A stretch of 64,000 nucleotides of DNA, from assembly GCA_951635545.1 (NCBI GenBank), contig OX620685.1, forward strand, positions 1,674,001 through 1,738,000, in the 5' to 3' direction. The notes beneath the pieces are model-generated. The model did not search any database, was not told the DNA's origin, and saw nothing but the letters and a program-made list of their open reading frames with translations. Source of the stretch: CAG-873 sp910578365 (lineage in GTDB: Bacteria > Bacteroidota > Bacteroidia > Bacteroidales > Muribaculaceae). Positions 23,335 through 31,556 of the stretch are shown one piece after another. Numbering within the stretch: position 1 is the first letter of the stretch; each line of letters opens with the position of its first letter. The position numbers and the translations under genes were made by a program.

Positions 23335-25572
23335 ATGAAAAATCTGAATTTCGGCGGCGCCGCTTTGCTGGCAGCCGTCTGCGGCGTATGTCCGGGTGTA
23401 TACGCTGCTGAGAGTGAGGCCGACTCGTCGGCAATTCGTCTGCATGATATCGAAGTCAGCGCCAATCGCGCCGTGCGTACCACGCCGGTGGCTTTCACTA
23501 ATATCTCTGCCGAGGAAATCAAGGCGGTGAACGATGGCCGCGACCTGCCATTTCTTATCAACCAGACTCCATCGATTGTGACTACCGGCGATGCCGGCAA
23601 CGGCATAGGCTACAGCGGTATACGTGTGCGCGGCACCGATGCCTCGCGAATCAATGTCACTGCCAACGGTGTGCCTGTCAACGACTCTGAGAGCCACCGG
23701 GTGTACTGGGTGAATATGCCTGACCTTGCGTCGGGCCTGCGCGATGTGCAGATTCAGCGCGGCGCCGGTACGTCGACCAACGGCGCGGGCGCGTTCGGCG
23801 CCAGCATCAATATGCTTACCGAGGCTCCGTCGCTGGAGCGTTATGCCGAGGTAAGCGCTTCGTACGGCTCGTTTAACAGCAATCGCCAGACTGTTAAGGT
23901 GGGATCGGGTATATTCGGCGATCACTGGAGTGTGGATGCACGTTTCAGCCACATAGGCAGCGACGGATACATAGAGCGTGCTTTTTCCAAGCTCTGGAGC
24001 TATCAGGGGCAGCTGGCCTACCGCGCCGACAACACTCTGCTGCGCCTGCTTGCATTCGGCGGCCATGAATGCACCTATATGGCCTGGGACTATGCCAGCA
24101 AAGAGCAGATGGAGAAGTATGGCCGCAGATATAATCCATGCGGAGAGTATACGGCTTCCGACGGCACTACGGCATATTATCCCGACCAGTGCGACAACTT
24201 TACACAGCATCACCTGCAACTGTTGCTCAATCAGGGCCTTGGACAGTATATGCGACTGAACGCAGCCCTGCACTATACCAAGGGTGACGGCTACTACGAC
24301 CAGTACAAGACCCGCCGGACCCTTGAGGAATACGGCCTGTCGAACTTCACTGGCCCCCACGGCGAGGAAATTAGCAAAAGCGACCTTATACGCCTGAAAT
24401 TCAACGATAATGACTTTGGTGGCGCCATGCTTAACCTCAACTATAAGCGCGGACGCGTCGACGCCTCGTTCGGCAGCGCGGCCAACTGGTTCTGCGGCAG
24501 ACATTTCGGCAAGGTAAAGTGGGTGCGAAATTATGTCGGACCCATCGACCCACTGCAGGAGTATTACCGCAACAGCGGCAATAAATTCGACTTCAATATA
24601 TTCGGTCGTGCCGACGTAGCTATATGGAACGGAATCGCCGCGTACGCCGACCTCCAATACCGCCACATACACTACACCATCAAAGGCGTAAGCGACAACT
24701 TCGACTGGAACACCGCCTCGATGAGCGTCCTCGACATACACCGCGATTATAACTTCTTCAATCCTAAGGTGGGCCTGACCTATCTCAACGGCGGCCACCG
24801 GGCTTTCGCATCGTGGAGCGTGGCCCACAAAGAGCCGGTGCGCGACAACTTCACTGATGCCGACCCGCAGCACTACCCTGAGGCCGAACGACTGTTCGAC
24901 TATGAACTGGGCTATAGCTACGACTGCCGTCTGTTCAGCCTGTCGGCCAATCTGTACTACATGGATTACAAAGACCAGCTGGTGGTGACCGGACAGCTTT
25001 CAGATACCGGCAATCCGCTGAGTGTCAATGTGCCCGACTCGTACCGTATGGGTGTGGAGCTGCAGGGAGCCCTGCGACCCGCCGAGTGGTTCGACTGGCA
25101 GCTTAACGCAACCCTGTCGCGCAACCGCGTCAAAAACTTTGTAGAATACATCTACGAAGACGAGTGGACAAATCCCATAAGCATCAACTGCGGCGACACC
25201 CCTATAGCCTTCTCGCCCTCGCTGATTATGGGCAACACCTTTAATTTCCGCTGGCAGGGCTTCGACGCCTCACTGCAGACCAAATATGTGAGCAAGCAGT
25301 ACATGAACAATGCCCGCAGCGAAGAAGCCCTGCTCGACAGCTACTGCGTGACCGACCTGCATCTGGGCTACACCTTCAAAAATCTCAAAGGCATCAAAGA
25401 ACTGCGCCTGGGCTTTGCTGTATATAATCTCTTCAACGAAAAGTACTGCAACAATGGCTATTCCGGCGCCGGCTATTATGTTGAGGACGGCAAGAATGTA
25501 ATATACCGTTACGCCGGTTTTGCGGCACAGGCCACGACCAACGTAATGGGTGCCGTGTCGTTAAAATTCTGA
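23335..25572 (+). CDS. TonB-dependent outer membrane receptor, probable thiamine uptake
   Basis: A 745-residue receptor. Signal peptide residues 1-24 end at VYAAES. The plug domain (about 40-160) contains LINQTPSIVTT, YSGIRVRGTDASRINVT and the GAGTSTNGAGAFGASINM segment. A 22-strand-type barrel rich in aromatic strands follows, ending in the outer-membrane terminal motif GAVSLKF. It lacks the carboxypeptidase-like N-terminal domain of SusC proteins. The TPP riboswitch directly upstream and the PnuT-type gene 3 nt downstream indicate thiamine or a precursor as substrate; this is inference from context. Energised by TonB-ExbBD in the inner membrane. Confidence 0.9.
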   Translation: MKNLNFGGAALLAAVCGVCPGVYAAESEADSSAIRLHDIEVSANRAVRTTPVAFTNISAEEIKAVNDGRDLPFLINQTPSIVTTGDAGNGIGYSGIRVRGTDASRINVTANGVPVNDSESHRVYWVNMPDLASGLRDVQIQRGAGTSTNGAGAFGASINMLTEAPSLERYAEVSASYGSFNSNRQTVKVGSGIFGDHWSVDARFSHIGSDGYIERAFSKLWSYQGQLAYRADNTLLRLLAFGGHECTYMAWDYASKEQMEKYGRRYNPCGEYTASDGTTAYYPDQCDNFTQHHLQLLLNQGLGQYMRLNAALHYTKGDGYYDQYKTRRTLEEYGLSNFTGPHGEEISKSDLIRLKFNDNDFGGAMLNLNYKRGRVDASFGSAANWFCGRHFGKVKWVRNYVGPIDPLQEYYRNSGNKFDFNIFGRADVAIWNGIAAYADLQYRHIHYTIKGVSDNFDWNTASMSVLDIHRDYNFFNPKVGLTYLNGGHRAFASWSVAHKEPVRDNFTDADPQHYPEAERLFDYELGYSYDCRLFSLSANLYYMDYKDQLVVTGQLSDTGNPLSVNVPDSYRMGVELQGALRPAEWFDWQLNATLSRNRVKNFVEYIYEDEWTNPISINCGDTPIAFSPSLIMGNTFNFRWQGFDASLQTKYVSKQYMNNARSEEALLDSYCVTDLHLGYTFKNLKGIKELRLGFAVYNLFNEKYCNNGYSGAGYYVEDGKNVIYRYAGFAAQATTNVMGAVSLKF

Positions 25573-25575
25573 TTT

Positions 25576-26151
25576 ATGGACCTGGCACTCGAAATACTGG
25601 GCTTCTGCATAGGCCTGCTTTATCTGTGGTACGAGTATCATGCCTCGTGGCGCATGTGGGTGGTATCGGTAGTCATGCCTATGATATCGATGTGGATATA
25701 TTTCCGCAAAGGCCTCTATGCCGACTTCGGCATAAATATCTACTACCTGATAATTGCGGTCTACGGCTTTATATCGTGGCGGCTCGGCAAGCCCGGCAAG
25801 AAAGAGAAAAAGCCCCGCACCATAAGCCGGATGCCTGTGTGGGCCTGGTTTGCGTCGGTCGGGGCAACCATTGTGCTGTGGTTCGCCATGGGCTGGGCTC
25901 TCGACACGCAGACCGATAGTACCGTGCCATGGTACGATGCTTTCACCACCGCCATGAGTATAGTGGGCATGTGGCTGCTGGCCCGGAAGTATCTCGAGCA
26001 GTGGATTGCCTGGATAATAGTCGACGCGGTGTGTGTATGGCTTTATGCCTACAAAGGCATTTACTTCTATTCGGCACTCTACGGCATATACACCGTAATA
26101 GCCTTTTTCGGCTACGCCAAGTGGCGACGCATGATGGCGGCCGGGCAATAA
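25576..26151 (+). CDS. pnuT: PnuC-family thiamine transporter (PnuT type)
   Basis: A 191-residue inner-membrane protein with about seven hydrophobic segments and the PnuC-family pattern (YLWYEYHASWRMWVVS near residue 15, LIIAVYGFISWRLG near 57, VDAVCVWLYAYKGIY near 150). PnuC members carry nicotinamide riboside; the subfamily under TPP riboswitch control carries thiamine. Being 3 nt after the TonB receptor and behind the same riboswitch supports PnuT. The thiamine pyrophosphokinase gene that often follows is absent; a terminator and mobile DNA lie there instead. Confidence 0.87.
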   Translation: MDLALEILGFCIGLLYLWYEYHASWRMWVVSVVMPMISMWIYFRKGLYADFGINIYYLIIAVYGFISWRLGKPGKKEKKPRTISRMPVWAWFASVGATIVLWFAMGWALDTQTDSTVPWYDAFTTAMSIVGMWLLARKYLEQWIAWIIVDAVCVWLYAYKGIYFYSALYGIYTVIAFFGYAKWRRMMAAGQ

Positions 26152-26170
26152 TATAAACAGACTCTGTAAT

Positions 26171-26197
26171 CCCGCACCTTGTGCGGGATTATTTTTT
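26171..26197 (+). terminator. terminator of the thiamine uptake operon
   Basis: CCCGCAC/GTGCGGG stem with a CTT loop, followed by ATTATTTTTT. Confidence 0.9.
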
Positions 26198-26504
26198 AGA
26201 GGGCGTTTAATAATAAATGTTAAATTCCCGGTGGCGTATCTTTTAGCAATTCAGCAAAAGAGACGCCAAGGCGGGGGTAACTTTAAAAATCCATTAATTC
26301 AAAAAATAATATTGATACAGAAATTACCATTCCACTCGAAAATCACGGGTGCCTTTAGCTCTTCATTTCAGTCACATAGTTCCTATGTTTGCATTCGCAA
26401 AGCGGAACTAACGATGCGCGGCTAAAACAAAGTCCTAAAAAATAAGGGCATATGCCCCGTTAGTTTTAATTTTGTAAAGGGAATAACAAACTAACGATAA
26501 ACAT

Positions 26505-27587
26505 ATGCCGATACAAAGTAACAAATTAAATTTCAAAGGACAAAATATCTATATAGGAATTGATGTCCATCTTAAAAGTTGGAATGTCTGTGTTTATGTC
26601 GGAGGATTGAAAATCAAGCCTTTCTCGCAAACTCCATCAGCAGCCGTGCTGAAAAGCCATCTTGAAACAAACTATCCTGGTGGTACATATTATTCTGCGT
26701 ATGAATCGGGCTTCTGCGGTTTTTCTGTCCATTATGAGTTATTGCGACATGGAATCAACAATATCGTATTCAATGCCGCCGACATAAGTGACACTTCTAA
26801 GGAGCGAATGAGGAAAACAGATTCTACAGACTCGTCCAAGATAGCGCGGAATCTAAGCAAGGGAGAGCTTTCTGCAATACATGTGCCATCGGAACAGGAA
26901 ATTTCCGACAGGGAGGTCCTGAGAACAAGAATGACACATGTGAAGATGTGCGTACAGACAAAGATGCGCATAAAATCACTGCTTTATGTCAAAGGCATAC
27001 GATATCCTGACACATTTGAAAAACCGGGCACACACTGGTCAAGAAATTTCGTGTCGTGGATAGAGAATGAAGCGTCCTCATTGCCTTATGAGGGAGGACG
27101 CTCTCTTCTCATCCAGATAGAGAACCTGCGGTTTATCCACAATCAGATTTTAAAGGCCACACGGGAACTCAGAAAAATCATGACGCAACCCCGATATCAA
27201 GATTCATACAAGCTTTTGATGTCCATTCCGGGCATAGGGTTTCTTACCGCCGCCACCTTCCTGTTGGAGGCCGGGGACATCTCAAGATTCGCAAGCAACG
27301 ATCATCTGGCATCATTTGTGGGTTTTGTCCCCGATACAAGATCAACAGGGGAAAAGGATATTGCAATCGGGGTCACCTCACGAAGCAACCACCGTCTACG
27401 AACCATGTTTATAGAAAGCGCATGGTCTGCGATACGACAGGATCCGGCTTTGACTCTTGCATACACAAAACTTGTTTCTAGAATGGAACCAAACAAGGCC
27501 ATAATAAGAATCGGTCGCAAGCTTCTCAACAGAGTCGCATGTGTCCTCAGAACACGAAAGCCGTATGTCAAGGCTGTCGTACAATAA
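26505..27587 (+). CDS. IS110-family (IS1111-type) transposase
   Basis: A 360-residue recombinase starting MPIQSNKLNFKGQNIYIGID, with the first catalytic Asp near residue 20. Other landmarks are RKTDSTDSSKIARNL near 104, MSIPGIGFLTAATFLLEAG near 240, and VPDTRSTGEKDIAIG with the candidate serine near 278. The C-terminal helix reads IRIGRKLLNRVACVL. It is homologous to the protein at 4747-5817, sharing the opening motif and domain order. Intact. Confidence 0.92.
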   Translation: MPIQSNKLNFKGQNIYIGIDVHLKSWNVCVYVGGLKIKPFSQTPSAAVLKSHLETNYPGGTYYSAYESGFCGFSVHYELLRHGINNIVFNAADISDTSKERMRKTDSTDSSKIARNLSKGELSAIHVPSEQEISDREVLRTRMTHVKMCVQTKMRIKSLLYVKGIRYPDTFEKPGTHWSRNFVSWIENEASSLPYEGGRSLLIQIENLRFIHNQILKATRELRKIMTQPRYQDSYKLLMSIPGIGFLTAATFLLEAGDISRFASNDHLASFVGFVPDTRSTGEKDIAIGVTSRSNHRLRTMFIESAWSAIRQDPALTLAYTKLVSRMEPNKAIIRIGRKLLNRVACVLRTRKPYVKAVVQ

Positions 27588-28003
27588 AGAATTTCTTACT
27601 GACAACCAGTATATAATACCGCAATAGCGAGCTTGCAGCCTTTGGTCTGCTTTTCATAGTCTGCGGATTATTTTTCTTACCACTGAAACAGGAAACTGCG
27701 GCAATTTGTGTCCGCTTATTGAAGGTTGTCGGTTAAGATTTTTTTCTGTATGGGTTTTCTTAGCCATAGGGCGAAAGCCGTAACGCTCTGCTGAACGATA
27801 TACTTGTCCATACAGAAAAAGGGACTGAGAAATCTCAGCCCCATATCCGTTACGGCGTAACGCGAAGAGTCTATTGCTGACAGGTTGCTCCCCAGCAGAG
27901 CCTGTTTCCTCTTCAACCCTCTGACTGCAAAATTAATAGAAGTTGTGGAGAGTCGTGTTAAATAAGTGTTAAAATCTGCAAATCATTTGTACAGCAACAT
28001 AGA
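27588..28003 (+). ncRNA. candidate bridge RNA of the IS1111-type element
   Basis: About 37 nt after the recombinase stop a stem CCGCA (27619-27623)/TGCGG (27662-27666) encloses ATAGCGAGCT (27624-27633), an inner hairpin GCAG/CTGC (27635-27650), and CATAG (27655-27659). ATAGCGAGCT is the exact complement of core plus right target (AGCTCGCTAT), and CATAG equals left target plus core. Further down a 13-bp stem TTTTTCTGTATGG/CCATACAGAAAAA closes a second loop. ATAGAAG (27936-27942) equals the right element end plus core. Same layout as the region downstream of 4747. Confidence 0.62.
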
Positions 28004-28089
28004 AGCTCGCTATGCTCCTTCAATTCAGAGCAAAATTCGCCACGTGATTTTCGGCCGGGAATTAACATTTATTATTAAACACCCTCTTA

Positions 28090-28980
28090 GAGAGTGTTTG
28101 AATTTAAACCAAATTAAACATTAAGTGGCATAACAAACCCTCAATCAGAGTGTTTGTAGAAGAAAATCGATTAGTATGCATAAAATCAGCTTCTATCAGA
28201 CACATCTGACCGAGGGCCAATGGTCTTATATAAACAAAGTATTCTTTGAAAATGATTGCAGACACCGCAAATATTCCTTGCGCTCCATATTCGAGGCAGT
28301 TCTGTATCTTTTGGTCAGCGGATGCCAGTGGCGCATGCTTCCTCACGATCTTCCAAAATGGCAGACGGTCTATTGGTACTTCCACAAATGGAGGACAGAC
28401 GGCTATCTGAGCCACTGCATAGAAAAACTCGTCATCAAGATACGCCGCAAACGTAAACAGTCCGCCACACCTTCGGTCATGGCGCTTGACGCCCAAAGTG
28501 TCAAGTGGGGCAACCGTCAGAGCGGCAACGGGTTCGATGCCAATAAAAAGGTAAAAGGTATAAAACGCAATATTGCTGTTGACCGCAACGGATTCATTCT
28601 CGGCAGATATGTCAGTAGTGCCGGAATACATGATTCCCGACTCGCATCTCCGGTGTGTGAACAGGTTTCTGATGCATGGCCTTCGGTCAGGAAAGGACTT
28701 GTTGACCGTGGATATCGCGGTGAGCTTATTGAGAATATAAAGCGAGATTTCAATATCGACATCGAGGTCTGTTCCACTCCCAACGGAACAAACGGATTCA
28801 CGCCAAAACCGCTTCGGTGGGTGGTGGAACGCACATTTGCCTGGCTGGACGGATTCCGCAGGCTTACACGAAACTATGAAATCACCAATGAGTCCGCTGA
28901 GGAGATGATTGATTTTGCCACACTCAAGCTGTTGCTTAATCATGTCGAACATTAAAATCTATTTAAATTCAAACACACTC
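28090..28980 (+). mobile_element. IS5-family element (891 bp)
   Basis: The 19-bp terminal inverted repeats GAGAGTGTTTGAATTTAAA and (complement) GAGTGTGTTTGAATTTAAA differ at one position. The target duplication is TTA (28087-28089 and 28981-28983). The element inserted exactly into the TTA target duplication of the adjacent MITE. Confidence 0.88.
28176..28955 (+). CDS. IS5-family DDE transposase
   Basis: A 259-residue transposase. The N-terminal DUF4096-like domain includes FEAVLYLLVSGCQWRMLP (residues 39-56). The catalytic residues are in VMALDAQSVKWG (first Asp, near 110), KGLVDRGYRGE (second Asp, near 178) and RWVVERTFAWLDGFRRL (Glu, near 219). One continuous frame without the frameshift seen in some IS5 groups. 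Intact. Confidence 0.92.
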   Translation: MHKISFYQTHLTEGQWSYINKVFFENDCRHRKYSLRSIFEAVLYLLVSGCQWRMLPHDLPKWQTVYWYFHKWRTDGYLSHCIEKLVIKIRRKRKQSATPSVMALDAQSVKWGNRQSGNGFDANKKVKGIKRNIAVDRNGFILGRYVSSAGIHDSRLASPVCEQVSDAWPSVRKGLVDRGYRGELIENIKRDFNIDIEVCSTPNGTNGFTPKPLRWVVERTFAWLDGFRRLTRNYEITNESAEEMIDFATLKLLLNHVEH

Positions 28981-30265
28981 TTAATCTTACGGAAAAACAC
29001 AAAAAGGATTGAGAAAAAAACGCCGGGCAGCGCTATGGAGTTCTAAAAAAATATCTAAATTTGCAGACGATTCAAGTATAGCATAGGCCAATCCAAACAC
29101 ATACTCAATTATCATAAATAATTATGTCAGATTTTAATAGCGAGGCATTGAATAATGCCGGTCAGAACGGAATGAAACAGACCGTAAAGTCGGTGATTAC
29201 GAACCGTTGGTTCGAACTGTCGATAACCCTGGTGATAATAGTAAACTCTTTGCTGATAGGCGTGGAAACATATCACACGCACAGCACGGTGACCATGATT
29301 CAGAACCTTATATTATACATTTTCACCATAGAAATAGCGCTGCGCTTTCTGGCATCCGACAGCTTAAAGCAGTTCTTCAGCGACGGCTGGAATCTGTTCG
29401 ACCTGTCGCTGGTGCTGGTAGGGTATATACCCGAAACCATGTTCGAAAACGCATCGGCCATGATGGCACTCCGGGTACTCAGGGTTTTCCGTGTGCTCAG
29501 GCTGCTTCGCGCCGCCAAGGAAATGAAGGTGATAACGCGAGTTCGGGATAAGAACTTTATGATTTTCAACCAAGCAAAAGACAACATAGAGTATTGGGCG
29601 GCCTTTCAAGGTCGCCTGATTTATTTGTACAGTTTGGTGTTGTTAATCCCAGAGGACAAGCTGCCCGTTTGACTCGGGTACCTCAAAGTCGAAGTTCACT
29701 TCCGGCTTTGTGGCGAAGAAACAATACGCCCCCATTGCCGCAAGCAGGTTCATGAGGAAGTTGTGTACACTACGATGGCGGGAGTGGACGAGCTGCGCCA
29801 CATTCTTCAGCATGTCGTTTATGGATTCGATGATGCTCCTTTTACGAAGCATCATCCTGTCATAGAACGGCATGAGACGCTGTTTCATGTTCGAGCGAAG
29901 ACCTGTCACAATATGTATGCCATCATCCCAAAGATGCCCGAAAAGAGACTGCGATATATATCCCTTGTCAGCGTATAGTTTTCCAAATACCCTGTCAGTC
30001 AGTGTGTCGATGACTGCCTCATTGCGGTCGTCCACATTGGCACGTGTCAATACGAAGTTGATCAGTTCCCCTTTTTCGTTACATAGCAGATGCAGCTTGA
30101 AGCCTACATACCATCCCATCGTACTCTTACCCTTGGCCGCGATACACGGCTCTTTCATTTAAGATTTCGTCTCATTCTCGACAAATGTGTTGTTTTATAG
30201 CGAGAGCAGTACGGACGGAGAGAGACTTTAACCTCTGATTTTCAAGAGAATAAGTACAATAAAAA

Positions 30266-30344
30266 TTTGGTCAAGTGACAGATTTTTAGTAACTTTATAG
30301 GTGATAATCAAAGAGTTACGCTAAAAATGAAGCCACTTGACCAA
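30266..30344 (+). promoter_or_regulatory. ISAs1 transposase promoter inside an inverted repeat
   Basis: Promoter TTTG 30266-30269, 20 nt, TAACTTTA 30290-30297. TTGGTCAAGTG (30267-30277) over the -33 box is complementary to CACTTGACCAA (30334-30344), which lies 4 nt after the ATG at 30327. Only read-through transcripts would hold both arms and could hide the start. The same module is present in the second ISAs1 copy and in the IS4-type element at 1693. Confidence 0.65.
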
Positions 30345-31556
30345 GTCTGTTCGACTGACGCCTATGCGCCTGATCATACCGCAAAAGTACACAATAAATT
30401 TGACACAAGGCGCAGTATCATGGAAGAGCTTCGAGCATTTGCCTCATCCGTGCCGGATTTCCGTAGATTGGACAAAGGCAATTTCCGTCACAGCCTCAAC
30501 GATATCATCATGCTGATGATACTCGGACGTATGGCCGGATGCATCGGACGAGCCGAGATATTGGAGTTCGGCAGATACAACCTCAACAAATTACACAAAA
30601 TGGGCATGTTGAGGAACGGCGTACCATCTGAGGCCACGCTTTGCCGTGTGGAGAACGGCATCAACGATATGGATATGGCCGACAGGATGCAGCAGTTCGC
30701 AGACATATTCCTTGAAAGACTGACCTGCGCCAGCCGCATCATTGAAATAATCTGCATTGACGGCAAAGCCGAGCGCGGCACCGTTCAGGAAAACGGGCGT
30801 AGCCCGGATATCGTCTCTGCCTATTCGTTCAGCACCGGCATAACAATCGCCACCGAAGCCTGTCAGGAAAAGAGCAACGAGATAAAGGCCGTACCGATAC
30901 TTCTTGATAAAATAGATGTCGCAGGAAAGATTGTCACAGCCGACGCCATGTCTATGCAGAAGGACATTGTCGAGAAAATCAGAAAGAAAGGGGGTGACTT
31001 TCTGATAGAACTCAAAGCCAACCAGCCGTCATTGCGATACGGCATTGAGGACAGGCTAGTGGAACACACACCGGTATATTCTTACACCGAAGGTCCCGAA
31101 CTGGCCCACGGCAGGATAGAGACGAGAACCTACCGCGTATATGACGGACTGGACATTATCGCCGACAAAGAGAAGTGGGGCGGAAACATGACCATCATAG
31201 AGTATGAATCATCTACAGTCAAAAAGTCAACAGGGATGCGCACTTCGGAAAAACGCCTGTATGTCAGCAGTATGCCTACGAAGACTCCGAAGCTCGGAAT
31301 CATCGTGCGCAACCACTGGTCGATAGAAAGCATGCACTGGGGCCTGGACTACAATCTCCAGCAGGACAATATAAAACGTAAGTCGACAAGAGCCGCCCGA
31401 AACCTCGACACCATACAGAGAATAGTTTACTCGGTGTTCTCAATATGGAAAGGACTTCGCAAAAAACGATCGGATAAGAATAAAGGCATAGCCGAACTGA
31501 TGAGACATATCTCAATGAGCTTTACTCGGCTGATGCGATTTTTAAGCCAAAAATGA
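30327..31556 (+). CDS. ISAs1-family transposase
   Basis: A 409-residue protein. The N-terminal DDE_Tnp_1-associated domain includes DFRRLDKGNFRHSLNDIIML. The DDE core includes IICIDGKAERG (first Asp, near 150), KIVTADAMSMQKD (second Asp, near 208) and RNHWSIESMHWGLDY (the N-H-W-x-I-E motif, Glu near 334). Intact and identical to the second copy, so recent activity is likely. Confidence 0.93.
   Translation: MKPLDQVCSTDAYAPDHTAKVHNKFDTRRSIMEELRAFASSVPDFRRLDKGNFRHSLNDIIMLMILGRMAGCIGRAEILEFGRYNLNKLHKMGMLRNGVPSEATLCRVENGINDMDMADRMQQFADIFLERLTCASRIIEIICIDGKAERGTVQENGRSPDIVSAYSFSTGITIATEACQEKSNEIKAVPILLDKIDVAGKIVTADAMSMQKDIVEKIRKKGGDFLIELKANQPSLRYGIEDRLVEHTPVYSYTEGPELAHGRIETRTYRVYDGLDIIADKEKWGGNMTIIEYESSTVKKSTGMRTSEKRLYVSSMPTKTPKLGIIVRNHWSIESMHWGLDYNLQQDNIKRKSTRAARNLDTIQRIVYSVFSIWKGLRKKRSDKNKGIAELMRHISMSFTRLMRFLSQK

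Larger units (their letters stand above)
26390..28005 (+). mobile_element. IS1111-type IS110-family element (1616 bp) in a MITE
   Basis: AG is found at both junctions (26388-26389 and 28004-28005). Subterminal repeats CTATGTT (26393-26399) and AACATAG (27996-28002) match those of the element at 4401. Taking these borders restores a symmetric palindrome in the MITE, with 12 nt between GCTCT and CATAG on each arm; this decided the left border against an alternative AG at 26379-26380. The insertion point is the palindrome apex. Confidence 0.8.
26199..28086. mobile_element. 272-bp palindromic MITE interrupted by an IS1111-type element
   Basis: The two ends are inverted repeats: GAGGGCGTTTAATAATAAAT at 26199 against the complement of ATTTATTATTAAACACCCTC ending at 28086. 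They extend about 33 bp with one mismatch and a 1-nt gap. TTA flanks both ends (26196-26198 and 28087-28089). Removing 26390-28005 leaves 272 bp, also symmetric inside: GAAAATCACG/CGTGATTTTC, GCTCT/AGAGC and an apex CATAG-CTCG-CTATG. The ends resemble those of the neighbouring IS5 element (GAG...GTTT), so it may be mobilised by that transposase. No coding capacity of its own. Confidence 0.72.

Noticed and set aside
23308..24873. 521-residue open frame antisense to the TonB receptor gene
   Set aside because: It mirrors the receptor's codon structure, has no promoter or start context, and its protein is Val/Ala/His-rich without any domain.
26379..26389. Alternative left border of the IS1111-type element at AG 26379-26380
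   Set aside because: AGTCAC there resembles the end of the other IS1111 element, but this border would leave the MITE palindrome 9 nt short on one arm. The border at 26388-26389 gives equal arms and matches the CATAG guide.
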